In this document: positions 12,712 to 25,100 of the stretch, in pieces | Layout of the letters: each line of letters starts with the position of its first letter | How positions within the stretch are numbered: the first letter of the stretch is position 1 | Origin: Rhopalosiphum padi | Taxonomy: Eukaryota; Arthropoda; Insecta; Hemiptera; Aphididae | Assembly (NCBI RefSeq): GCF_020882245.1 | Contig: NC_083597.1 | Span: forward strand, 39,596,652-39,660,651 | Length of the DNA: 64,000 nt | Reading direction: 5' to 3' | Translations under genes and position numbers: made by a program | The notes under the pieces: model-generated | Database searches by the model: none | Told to the model about the DNA's origin: nothing | The model's input: only the letters and a program-made list of their open reading frames with translations

Positions 12712-15700
12712 GGCCTAACCTGGCTAACCTATACGCCATGATATTATTTTAGTGTGTATGCTGAGTAATTCGAATTAGAGTGTTTTTATTAACGGATAGG
12801 ACGCGGCGACAAGGTGTCGACAAAGTGTTCTCGCATCCGCGATTATCATTTCTCGCACGTCATTATCGTAATTTTAATAATTATTCGTTAAATATTGCAT
12901 TCGATATAACACACACACAATGTGTATAACTCGTGCAGCCACGCCATTTCAAAACTCCATAATAAATTAATAATAAACGGCATGTCCGCCGCGCCGCACG
13001 TGTTATCCTGCAAGTGCGCGGGTCCCGCTTTTTTTCTCGTCCTGTATATGTCATAAATAAATAATAATAATGATATGATGTATAAACTATAATCATATAA
13101 TAATAATAAATACGGCACTACGCGTACGTCGGTGCAAACACGGTCTGTATCAATGACAAAATGCCAACGCGTACAAGCTTTATTTAGACGATAACAAGGC
13201 TCGTGGTATATTACACAGTTTGTACACATTGCATTATATATATTTACATTTTACGCTATAATGGTTGTAGATGCTCTCGGATTACGAGTGTGCGACTTAA
13301 TTTTAACATTTATAAAACATATTCAATATATTTTTTATTTCATTCCTGCAGACACAGTCCAACGGAAAACTGTATATATACCGCCTATATAGTCCATTAC
13401 TTCGAGACGATATAACACATAACTATACTTATACTTGCGAAACAGTTTTGTTTCGCACTTATAACTAACACGCGTTATAATATAAGTACCCCAGATTACG
13501 TTATTATTATAGATTATCGTTCTTGGAGCGATGAATTATTTATGTGAAATTGCTATGTCTATATACTTTATACCATTAAAAGTTAAATACCGATATTATT
13601 TTATTATATAAATATATTAGATATATTTTGTTAAGCTTTTAATCGATAAATTAATTTAATTGATTAAAATTAATTTTTACTGTTTTTTTTTCTATTATTA
13701 TTGACAGACCATTATTTATATACTTGCATGAATATTATTTTAAAAATCTAGAAAATAGTTTTCTTAGTTTTAGTAACAGTTTTCTTTTTTCTAATTTAAA
13801 TTAAATATAAATAATACACTAATCACAAAGATTTCGTTGTAAAATTGCATTTTATAAAAAGTTTAATTAGTTTATTGTTAAAAAAAAAAATAATACAGAT
13901 ACCAAAAATTCTAAATAGTTGATATCATACGGTTGTGGCTCAATATTGGCACGAAGAAATGAGAATTTTGATTTATAATTTAAATTCTTCAAACTATCTA
14001 TATTACAATATTATAGTAGATATGATTCACTTCAGACTCTTTCCGGGACAAAAGGTCAATTACATATTACAACCTTTTGTTTGAAATACAAAAAATATAC
14101 ATACTATTGGTCATAGGTGCTCAATGATGTATACATAGGTCATACTTACAAACTATATGTATACGGTATACCCATGTAGTGTTATTTTTTTTTTTACATA
14201 TATTTCTAAATGTCTTAATACATTTTTATCTCTGTATCAATACGAATTATAACATTGAACTAATATCATAAGATAAATATTCTTCAAAAATAATTAGATT
14301 ACATTTCTAAAACAAACATAATAAGTAGCTATGCCTATACCGCCTATACTGAATAATCATTAACGTTTAAATTTAATTATATATGTTTAATATTTTACTA
14401 ATTATTGTTAAAGAACCAAAAATTAACTTAATAAGAAGTATAAAATATTCCCTAAAAAAAAACATAACGTTCGGTTTATCTATGGCAACGTTTTAATGGT
14501 ATATACTTATGTTATGTAATATTTCTCATGACAAATAATAAACACCATTTATATTGTGTGTATATTATGTATATTATTATATAATATAAATTTATAGGTA
14601 AAGAATAAAGACTTATAATTTTACAGAATAAAATATGTATATTTTAAATACTCGTTAATTTTACTTTATTATGTTGTTCCAGCTATAATTAGAGAAGCAC
14701 CTAAAATTACAATGACAATAAACATTAATTTTTCATGTATCTAAAAGTAATATTGTTTTGGAAATAGATTTAGATTTTTTTGGAAACGTTTATTTTAAAA
14801 TTGATTTTGTAATATCGTGTACACATGCGTGTACTGAAAGTATGTATACATATACATACATGTTTTGAATAAGTTTTCGTGGTATGTAAAAGTATTCCCT
14901 AACGAGGCCTCATAAGTCGATTGTTATAAATAGTCCATTTATACCGCTCGTAAGATACCTACCTACTCTACTCGTGTACTCGTCAATATCAGTTTTTAAT
15001 GGTGTAACAATTGGCTCGTGTTAACCAGTTACACACTATAGTACTATACACTAACCTAATAATAATTTTTTTCTAATCATAACGTATTTTTTTCATTAAA
15101 AAGCGAAATGTTTTTTCCTTTAATATACTAAAAAAAAAAAATAATAATACCTGTACGTGTTGGTCGTAGGTGTCTTGAACTGATCGCAAGAGAGTATATA
15201 TTTTAGAAAAAGTAGTATTTTATTAATCTTTTTTATCATAATAAATCTTATGATAATTATGTCGGTACGTTAGTACGTTAATAGTTCTACTTACTACCTA
15301 TACAGTCTAAAATGTGGCATATGATGTATCGGCGATACAGTATATCATCGTACGTGTACGCATATATCACATTAGTTAATGTACATAGTAAATAGATTAT
15401 GCGTACACTATAGCTAGTGTATAAGTAATTACCGCAGACCTTATTTTTTAGCCCTGTATGATGAAAAATAAAATTCGCGGAACAAATTTAAAAAATATAG
15501 TTATAAATGTATTCAAAGTTTCTAAAATGATTTTGTAATTTTGGTTTTTACGTGTTTTAGTGGTTTATCCGGTATAGAGAGTGTTTGCGGAATGACCTTT
15601 TTTTCAAACATAGAAGTTGGTTTTAATTTTTCATATAGATTATATGATTTTCGAATTCGGCCAAGCAGAAATAACTAGATGAATATAAAATTTTGTAATA

Positions 15701-17160
15701 TTTTTACCGATTGTTCTAACAATCATTATGTGTGTCCAATGTACGTTGCCATTTGAACTCTATAGTCTCAGCGATTGCAAACCTATAGAAAGACTCGCAG
15801 GAGACTTTGTCCGGATTCTCGTCCATGGAACTAAACAAATCAAACAGTATGTGGTGAAAACGAACTCTCACCTAATATCAGTTATTTAATATGATATTAT
15901 ATTTTATAATTTATAATTGGTTGAGATAATCATTAATATTTCTCTACTCTATTATGGACATAATTCGATATAATTATTGATTTAAGAAAAGTATGAATAT
16001 GTAAATGCACCTTTATGCGGATAATTAGTCGGAATCAATACGATTTTAACATGAGTAGGCGTTCGTGGTTATCACGTGGAAAAACAATATATTTATTGCA
16101 AACTATGATGCAAAAAAGTTACAATAATTATCATATTTTATTAATTTTGTAAATATTTTAACTTTAATACAACAAAATTAAATAACGAGATTACAATGTA
16201 CAAGTATTGTGAGTTTTTAGAAATAACTAAAAATATTAGTAATCATAATCAGAAGCGGAGTAGGACCTAATCATCTCATTGTTTTGCAAAAATAAAAATC
16301 GGCTTCTAATGCACAAATAACCAACAACATACAAAAATATTTTACCTTCTAATTTTTTTTGTTTTTAAATTTGCCATTTAAGTAAAACGCGATTTAAGTT
16401 TGACTCTCCTTAAATTGCATTATATATTTATTGCAATATGAACATTTTTTACTAATGCAGCTAGTAATGCTTCTTAAAATAATCTATGACGAGAGTTTTT
16501 AAATTAATATTCAATAAATAAATAATATGAGGATATAAACATACATTTATAAACAAAAATAATAAGGTACTTGTAAAGTTGTAACAGGCTTATGATATTT
16601 TTTTTGTTTAAGATCATTGATAATAACCTGGAAATTAATATCAGTTTTTATAAGTGAAAATTTTCAACTTCACCCTTTGGTTTCTTTCCATCGTGTACCT
16701 ACCTATCAAATTTATATGACAATTAATAAATTAACACGTTGATAAAAATAATCAAGGTATTAAAAATATTTTGCATCTAAAAAGACTAGATTTCATTCTA
16801 CACAATATCCTGTACTGTGTTGTGACAAAAAATAATAGTTTGTAGTATATATAATTCATAGAACCATCGTTTTATTAGTAATAAATTATAAATTAATAAA
16901 CTAGGTAAATGCAGTGCGTTATCTATAGTTAAGGAATACAGTTGTTTATAACAATTTACATTAAGATCATAGAGCAATAATCTATCTATGTACATTAAAA
17001 TAAAATGCAGTTCGTTGGTAAACGCATAACTTGAAAACAGATGGATCGATTGAGCTCATTTTTTTTTTAAAAATGTTCTTCATAATACGGAAAAATATTT
17101 TACGTAGGTAAAGAAAATTTGAAAAGTTGAAAAATTCGGGATACACTGCACTAGCGTAGC
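12712..17160. other. Intergenic sequence, no gene recognised
   Basis: 12,780-13,160 is locally CpG-rich, and overlapping short reading frames on both strands appear there without family resemblance. The rest is AT-rich with no coding signal. A possible first exon of a long-intron gene cannot be excluded near 12.7-13.1 kb. Confidence 0.45.
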
Positions 17161-17177
17161 GGCCCAGTCCGCCCCTG
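17161..17177 (-). mobile_element. Solo hAT-type terminal inverted repeat
   Basis: On the minus strand this reads CAGGGGCGGACTGGGCC. Its first 14 bases are identical to the left end of the intact hAT transposon at 49,079. It therefore looks like the end of a related (non-autonomous or truncated) copy extending leftwards from 17,177. I could not find the partner end between 16,000 and 17,160, so the element's length is unknown. Confidence 0.5.
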
Positions 17178-17179
17178 AC

Positions 17180-18640
17180 CACAATTATACATAATATAAT
17201 CATAATCTAAATGTATATATATCTATACTCAACTAGTCACTACTCATACTATTGATTCCATTGAAATCAAATCTCATACATGACTTTGTAAAGTTAATGA
17301 ATGCACATCATATACTTGTGTAAAATCGAAAAAACTATTTGATTTACCCACTTAAAGTGTATACAAATATATTATCATGCAATCATATTGTGGGCGATGT
17401 GTAAATACGTGATTAAACCAATATAAGCTAGTTTAAATGACAAGTTTAAAAATAAAATGATATTCAATTTAAAAATAGTAAGAATAATTTTCTTATTAAA
17501 AAAACATAAGTTTTAATCCGAATAAGTATTTTTATAAATGGGTACTTAACAAAACAATAATATTATAAATGAAATTAAACTTTTCTAAATTTTATCGAAC
17601 AACGGGGTACCTAATACTCTAAATAGATAAATATTTTATAACTTTATCATAGCTCAAATATTGTTTAGTCTTTTGTTTTATAGAACCTTTAGGTACTAAA
17701 GCTGATGGATATTTGATATTAAGTGGATTCAATGGGATTATAGTAATACTAGCTTATATTAAAATTGTTTAATAAATTATAACCATTGCAATTATTATAA
17801 AATGTATGTGTATTGTACTATAGTGAATAAATTCGTTTTAACTTTTAAAACTATTCGACGATACATCAAATTGTTAAGCATATTTAAATTGTACATTGTA
17901 TATCATTGGTGATGAGTGATGACGTTCAAAAATAAATATCAGTATTAAAATTATTAATAGAAGTCAAGTTTACCTTATTTGGCAACCACCTCTTTAGAAC
18001 CCATCAGTGTGTGATATTTTTAAATTTTTATCATTTTGATCTGATCAAAATAAATTATCTGTTAAAATATTTCGAACGGTCGAGTAAACTTGTCCTAATT
18101 TCAAAATATCTTCATGTAATTTGATAAATAGATAATACTAGCTGTTAATGCTTTATTTTACCAAGTCGTCCTTAAGTATTATTAATTTTATAATTTGTTG
18201 ACAAAAATGTTGTCAGTCATAATATATTTTTTTAATTTATTTATAATGAACCCTTATTAATTATTTAGTATATATTATGTATTATATTTAAATTAGTTAA
18301 ATTCCATTATTATAATATTTTCCCACTGATTTATTTATTTGTGTATTTTAACCAATCAATTAATTTCGTATTTGACGAAATGTTACCATAATATTTTTAT
18401 AAGTATAGATAAATATTATATTATAATATAATATATAAGTGACATAATTTATTTCACGAGTAGACACCTTCTGTTATTTAATATACCATTGTGTTCTTAT
18501 CAAGTTATTCTACTATTCTAGAATAAAAATAGTTAACTTATATCAATTGTTTTTAATGTGCTGTAGTGCAGTTGATGTTTTTCATTTAATGATAATGAAG
18601 GATATAAATGGTGTGATAAAAAGTTCAACAACAATTAGTA
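17180..18640. other. AT-rich sequence downstream of the actin gene
   Basis: No gene or structured element recognised. It borders the 3' end of the minus-strand actin gene. Confidence 0.5.
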
Positions 18641-18648
18641 TAGAAACG

Positions 18649-18694
18649 TTTATTTCGAAACGATTAACGCGCTAATAAATACATTTTTTTTATT
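18649..18694 (-). terminator. Actin polyadenylation signals
   Basis: Two AATAAA hexamers on the minus strand (18694-18689 and 18654-18649) lie about 155-195 bases beyond the actin stop codon, a plausible 3' UTR length. Which one is used cannot be told from sequence. Confidence 0.5.
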
Positions 18695-18848
18695 TCAAAA
18701 ATCGAACTGTTATTTTATCCCCGTGTAAAACGACGCAAAAATCGTCTCGATATGTACAAAAAGAAAAAACACATAGGTTTTCTTCAGTATAAATGAACAT
18801 AAAGCGTGATTGTAATTTTGATTTTGTATGTTTGTGGGAGGTGATGAC

Positions 18849-21177
18849 TTAGAAGCATTTACGGTGGACAATGCCTGGGCCGGATTCGTCGTATTCTTGT
18901 TTGGAGATCCACATCTGTTGGAAGGTGGACAGAGAAGCCAAGATGGAACCACCGATCCATACGGAGTATTTACGTTCTGGTGGGGCAATGATCTTGATTT
19001 TGATTGTGCTTGGGGCCAAAGCGGTGATTTCCTTTTGCATTCTGTCGGCGATACCTGGGTACATGGTGGTACCTCCGGAAAGTACAGTGTTGGCGTACAA
19101 GTCCTTCCTGATGTCAACATCGCACTTCATGATGGAGTTGTATACGGTTTCGTGGATACCGCAAGATTCCATTCCCAAGAATGAAGGTTGGAACAAGGCT
19201 TCTGGGCAACGGAAACGTTCGTTTCCGATGGTGATGACCTGTCCGTCAGGTAATTCATAGGATTTCTCCAATGAGGTGGAAGCGGCAGCGGTGGCCATTT
19301 CCTGTTCGAAGTCCAAAGCGACATAGCACAATTTTTCCTTGATATCACGGACGATTTCTCGTTCAGCTGTAATCATGAAATGTCGTTAGATATAAGTAGA
19401 GATTTTAACCCACGTGGAAACGGGTGGTAATAAAATACGTACCGGTGGTGGTGAAGCTGTAACCTCTCTCGGTTAAGATCTTCATCAAGTAGTCGGTCAA
19501 GTCACGACCAGCCAAGTCCAAACGGAGGATGGCATGGGGCAATGCATAACCTTCGTAGATTGGGACTGTGTGGGAGACACCGTCACCAGAGTCCAAAACG
19601 ATACCGGTGGTACGACCGGAAGCGTACAAGGAGAGTACGGCTTGGATGGCAACATACATGGCGGGTGTGTTGAAGGTTTCAAACATGATTTGGGTCATCT
19701 TTTCACGGTTAGCCTTTGGGTTCAATGGGGCTTCGGTCAACAGGATTGGGTGCTCTTCTGGGGCAACACGCAATTCGTTGTAGAAAGTGTGATGCCAGAT
19801 TTTCTCCATATCATCCCAGTTGGTGATGATTCCGTGTTCAATGGGGTATTTCAAAGTGAGGATACCACGTTTGCTTTGGGCTTCATCGCCTACGTAGCTG
19901 TCCTTTTGTCCCATACCGACCATGACTCCCTAAGAAAATACATAAGTCCATACGTCAGAATACGAAACATACGGCCGGACATAAAAAATAAGAATAACGG
20001 CGAGCCGTTCGTCTCCGAGAAAATAATAATAACAGGGTTCATAAAAAAACTTCTTTTAACAAGGGTCGGAACTTCATAATGATATCGTTAAAAAATAATA
20101 TTTATAAATAAATATCGTACATAATCCGGAAAAAATATAAAATTTCGAAAATTGTATTTTAATAGAATCGACGTTACCAATCACATTATAATAATACAAA
20201 TTCTATACTATACTCCCCCTCTAACCATCCATATAAATGAACGCGGGATAATATATTTCAAGTATATACATTTTATTATCAAAACAGTAATTGTATATTT
20301 ATTCAATTTTCTGGTGTCTAGTAAAATCATTAATAATATGTGAACATTGATATTGCATTTCGCGTGAATAATTATTTCGTTGAACGCGTGTAAATTAATC
20401 ATTGAGTTATATTTATAATTTCCGAAAGAAAACAATTTTTATTAATTGTAACTTGGCACGTTGTGAGTGAATAGATTTTACGACGAAATGGCATAGTGTG
20501 ATATAATAATATCCGGGATACACGGATAAAGCTAAGTTTATAACGCGTGATCAATATTGCAGTGTGCACTAGACCAGCTGAGACGTATCGTTTATTTTTG
20601 TAACGCTCCAGACCCCCTCCAAGTATTTCCAGACGCGGTGCATAAGTGCTGTCTATTTTTATTAGACGGTGATGACGACGAGGTGGTGGGTGGAAGGGTT
20701 TGTTTGAAATCCGATGTATATAAAACGATAGTATAATTAAATCCTTTGGCTCCCGCACAGTGTTGGCTGCAGCTGGCGACATACGGCGTGTTTATTTTTA
20801 CCCCGACGGACGGGTTGGCGAAGGGCCTACAGACGAGTTCGAAAGGCGGGGCACCGTTGTCCTATTTTCAGGACGCTACCTTTTATGGTCACGAATTCTG
20901 GGAGGGCCTTATGGTAGTATTTAACAGTTATGTTCTGTTTGTTTTTGTATTACGAAATTCTATCAAAAAGATAGAAAGTGCAATTTTATAGTTTTTCAGA
21001 CGAATTTTTGAAAATCTCCCGAAATTGTATTTAATGCAATCTTATACTAACTTGATGACGGGGTCTGCCGACGATGGATGGGAAGACGGCACGGGGTGCG
21101 TCATCTCCGGCGAAACCGGCTTTGCACATACCGGAGCCATTGTCGACTACCAAAGCTGCTACATCATCGTCACACAT
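18849..21177 (-). CDS. Act: Actin, muscle type (376 aa, three coding exons)
   Basis: Actin polymerises into filaments and binds and hydrolyses ATP. Coding exons are 21177-21052, 19929-19443 and 19366-18849 (stop TAA at 18851-18849); together they give exactly 376 codons plus stop, the normal insect length. The introns have GT-AG borders and interrupt after codon 42 (phase 0) and within codon 205 (phase 1). The N-terminus is [20 protein letters not shown] and the C-terminus is [10 protein letters not shown]. The phosphate-binding DNGSG loop, the second nucleotide loop [10 protein letters not shown] and SGGTTMYPG are intact. Residues that differ between insect actin classes ([37 protein letters not shown]) match the muscle form as I remember it, not cytoplasmic Act5C; that assignment is from known family differences. 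The Met at 21177 is the only reasonable start; 23 bases of 5' UTR precede it in the same exon. Upstream lie a non-coding exon and CArG/TATA promoter. Confidence 0.97.
20879..20888 (-). promoter_or_regulatory. Act: Intronic CArG box (CCTTTTATGG) in actin intron 2
   Basis: A perfect SRF-site consensus lies inside the 1,122-bp second intron (19930-21051), within a CpG- and GC-rich block (about 20,580-20,920). Intronic muscle enhancers are known in actin genes generally; that this is one is inference. Confidence 0.45.
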
Positions 21178-21200
21178 TTTGCTGGTTTGGGTTTTTGAAC
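21178..21200 (-). other. Act: 5' UTR segment of actin exon 2
   Basis: A strong acceptor (pyrimidine tract ending TTTTTTCCAG) ends at 21201, so the exon holding the start codon begins at 21200 and contributes 23 non-coding bases. This shows that the actin mRNA starts in a separate upstream exon. Confidence 0.75.
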
Positions 21201-21780
21201 CTGGAAAAAAAATATACAAAAACCATAAACTTACGATCACGATCGAGACGACGAAACGGGTAATACTTTATCGGTACGGGAAAGCACGCAGAATACAAAA
21301 CGTTTCGGTAAATATTATTTTAGTGATATTTTATGATATAAAGAAAATAAAATAAATCGAACGGCCCGTTGAAAACTGTTGCGGGGATTTAAAAAAAACG
21401 TCGAAACGTTCCGTTTGTACGGAAATAATAAAAAAATATGAATGTAAAAAAAAAACTTTGAAAAAATAAAAGTATTTGGCTTAAAATCCGAGAGTATGAA
21501 AAATCGAGAAAAAAGCTTATTTCTTATTTTTAAGTTTTTTTTTCTTTTGAAAAAATAATATTCAAAGTCCTAAATATTATAATATCATGAAAAACTGTTA
21601 TAACGGACTTTGCGTGATCGTACGATTTCGCGGTTTTATGTTCTCTCTTTTTGTCGTTGGTCGATCTGATCACACGACGAAACCGTTGAATAATCGTTAT
21701 CGTATATGATATTCTCGTGTGCGGCTATATAGTAATATTACGATGTAAAAACTCTATGTTATATTATCTATACTACTCAC

Positions 21781-21866
21781 CGGTTTACGACGAAGAAAAT
21801 CTGTACGACTGCGGCGGGTCTGCGGCTAGTGTGTGGCTGCTGATCCGCTGTGGATGTGCTAATGAA
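21781..21866 (-). other. Act: Non-coding first exon of actin (inferred)
   Basis: A consensus donor (ACCG|GTGAGT, GT at 21780-21779) lies about 110-115 bases downstream, on the minus strand, of a TATA box at 21900-21891. The transcription start is therefore expected near 21,860-21,870 and the exon would be about 85 bases. No ATG is seen in it, consistent with a 5' UTR exon. A separate 5' non-coding exon is common in insect actin genes. The start point is inferred, not seen. Confidence 0.55.
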
Positions 21867-21890
21867 CGTTCTGCTGGTCGGTACCGGCGG

Positions 21891-21900
21891 TTTTATAAAC
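21891..21900 (-). promoter_or_regulatory. Act: Actin TATA box
   Basis: The minus strand reads GTTTATAAAA in a GC-rich context. It lies about 33 bp downstream of a CArG-like element and upstream of a consensus splice donor, the usual order in a muscle actin promoter. Confidence 0.65.
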
Positions 21901-21932
21901 GGGACCGATCCAAAAATACCGACAGCCGCCGC

Positions 21933-21942
21933 CCATACATGG
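21933..21942 (-). promoter_or_regulatory. Act: Proximal CArG-like box (CCATACATGG)
   Basis: It matches the serum-response-factor consensus CC(A/T)6GG except for one internal C. Its position just upstream of the TATA box matches where SRF sites sit in other muscle actin promoters. SRF use is inference. Confidence 0.5.
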
Positions 21943-22041
21943 CTATGCGACGGGGGGCACAAAACACTATTTTCGGGGCGCCGCCGGTGTGGTCGCCGCC
22001 ACCGCAGCCACGGCTCGGCGGCCCTGCGCGCGGCCGGCCCG

Positions 22042-22051
22042 CCATATATGG
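22042..22051 (-). promoter_or_regulatory. Act: Distal CArG box (CCATATATGG)
   Basis: A perfect CC(A/T)6GG match, in fact a palindrome, in a very GC-rich stretch (21,900-22,200) where a run of six A/T bases flanked by CC/GG stands out. It lies about 150 bp upstream of the TATA box. Confidence 0.65.
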
Positions 22052-22199
22052 TTCGGGCCGGCGACCCTCCGTCGTCGTTGTCGCGCTGCCGAATCCGTCG
22101 AGTCTTACTCGCCGCCGGCCCGCGACCCGCGGCGTGGGGACCGGCGGGGCGGCTCGAAATTGTCCAAAATCCGAAATTCTCGTCGACCATCGCCGGCCG

Positions 22200-25100
22200 A
22201 ATTTTTTCGTTTACGTCTATTTTTACGCACCGCCCGACTTTCGATACTCCGAGTACTTGTATGTCTATATACATAACTCGATCGTGTATAATATATAGCA
22301 CACAATAATAAATCATTATTATCATTATTATTATTATTATATTGTCATCCGTCGTACCTATTATGCGTTTAGGTGATGTTATTGTCGTTAAAATTTATTT
22401 TTACGACCACCGCCATCACAATCGTATAATTTATGTGATATCATTATATATATCGTATATATATATAGGTGGCCGATAATACATATTATTTTTGGTCGTG
22501 TATATTATGTGCATCTCGTGTTTTTTAGATTTGAGGGTCTCTGGAGATTGTATATTTGTATGCAATATACGACGTAGAAACTATACACATCGTTTTATAT
22601 TCTAAATTATATAACTTCGTTGTAAGTGTAAAAATCGTTTTCCGAAAATTCGGAGAAATTTTGTAAATGCAAAGTCTTATTCGAAGAAAACTATATGAAA
22701 ATAATTTATTGTAACCCAATACAAACGAAACATATTTTAAAAACATAATTTTTGATGATACGTTTAGTATAAATTATACTTATATTATCATTTATCACCA
22801 CAATATCAATAAATATGTACAAAATATAAACGATTTAAATCAACAGTTATATACCTACCTACGTTATGCGCCCAAAAATTACGTATAAAGTAAAAATTAT
22901 AGATATTTTTGCTTCTTGGAAATATAAGTGACAACAATCTACCGATTTGTATAGGTATAATTTTGTATTTTAGTTTTAGAGTTGTAATTATATTTATATT
23001 TATTAGTCATCTGTGACAACATTAAGCACATATCAATGTATTATAATATGTTTTATTACAAGTAATACAACTTATGCAATAACATGCAAGTTGCAATTAT
23101 ACCAGCAAAATATAATTTTCAAAAATCAATATTATTACAATTTCGTTATAGTTGATTTGAACTAACTTTTAGAGGGTTTCTTGTTGTTTAAAATCGTATT
23201 AAATTTGTCAACTACGTACTTGCAATCAATTATTCGTTAGCACATATTATAAAATCATTATGAAAATAAATAGGTCATATTTAAATTGAAAATATCCTGA
23301 TATATATTTTATTGATAAAATACCATTGTAGACAGGGAAAGGGTAATCGTTTGTTAGTACTTGTTCTAGATGCTAGAGAATCTAGAGAAATTGCATTTTG
23401 TTATTGCCATCAAACTATCAAAGTTCAATTAAAATAGTATAGCTATATATTTGCTATAAACGTGCGAATAAAAAAATTTACACTATTGTTGTACTTAGGA
23501 AACTGATTAAATTATAATATGCACTATAATGGTACACTTGTATGCATTTATTATACATTCGTTTATGTAGTAAATAAATAAAATTCCTTGATAAAATATT
23601 GATAAAACTTGATAAATAAAAATTCGACGTAAACAACAATAATATATAATATAGGTACTATTATAATATGGTAGACAAACTATTAGTAACTTAGCAATTA
23701 TCTGAGTAAGAATCATGAAGTTAGAATAATTTTTCAAAATTGAAAAGTTATATACATCAACAAATTAAAAAAAATTATCATAATTAAATATCTGTTTAAC
23801 AATAAAAAACATAATCTTTATATATAAAAAAAATAATATTTTTAGAAGATTGTAATTTTTTTATTGGTTGAAGAATATAATAATACAATAAAATTTGTAA
23901 TCGAATTCAATATTTAAACAGCTTAATCAACGTGGATTTACAAATTTATTTATAACTTATAAATCCATCTTGAGTGTACCTACCTAATATTATTTACTAA
24001 TTATAAATTTGCCTTACTTATTATAAGCTACTGAATATATTTTGTTTGTTTATGAAACACAATAAGTTTTAATAATTTTTATCGCTAAGAAAATTAAATA
24101 TTCTTAACGATCTTATAGAAATATAAAAATAATTCTTAATATAGTAGTTACCTAGTAAGTACGTACTACTAATACAACAATCATATCTAACATACTCCTC
24201 GATTTAAAAATAATATCATTCTTTAATGAATTAAATGTCTATCTCCATTGTATTTGTATTATTGTTCTAGTAGAATGTACCTATATGTGTATTTGTATAC
24301 AGTGCATACGTAGTACGTAAACTAGCGTCAACCTGCAACTATAAAGGCAGTGGTCCAAATTCTATACGGAGGTTTATTTTTTGATTGACCATTAGTACAT
24401 TGAAACTTGAAAGTGAAAGTTTAAGGCGTAATTAGCGTAGTTCCAAATATAGAACAAATTTACAGAGGCTCAAACTTTGCATTATTTTAAAACATATGTC
24501 ATTTACAAGTATATTTTCATATTTTAACGAAATGTATTATGTCTGTGATTACGTCTTTATTTATTATATATTTTATCATTATTTGTAATTATATCTGTAA
24601 CTATAAAACGTGTGTATATATTTCACTTTATATGATTTTCATCGGCAAAGACAAGATAGAACATAAATAAAATTATTGCCATAGTAATATTGGTATCGTT
24701 AAAAAAAAGGTTATCCGACGGGGTAAAGAACCAATATTATTATACTATAAACGGTATTTTTGAATCTGTGACGAAGTATTTTCGCTCGTTACTATAAAAG
24801 TCAAGTAAATTACGACTGTTGCAATACACAACAGACCTATTTAAGACTTTGAGACACGTTGTCGTAGTGGGGGAGGGCTACACGTGGGACTATGCCAAAA
24901 ACCGTTTTGATCCATTTTATTATTACTAACTATTCGGTCAGTTTACTTTTTCAGTTATGGCGTGATCCAGCAAAATCCGTTACAGTATTCGTCTATTTTT
25001 TTTTCTAACCACACTAGAACACGTCCGATCCAACCTATATAACACTTCTCGAGTTTTAGTGCTTTCGAGTTAAACCTACGAACAGCGATTTCGTTCTTCT

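Noticed and set aside
18828..19184. Plus-strand and other-frame reading frames across the actin exons
   Set aside because: They are opposite-strand shadows of the highly conserved actin coding sequence and have no independent support.
20651..20664. CTATTTTTATTAG in actin intron 2 as a MEF2 site
   Set aside because: It does not satisfy YTAWWWWTAR on either strand at any offset.
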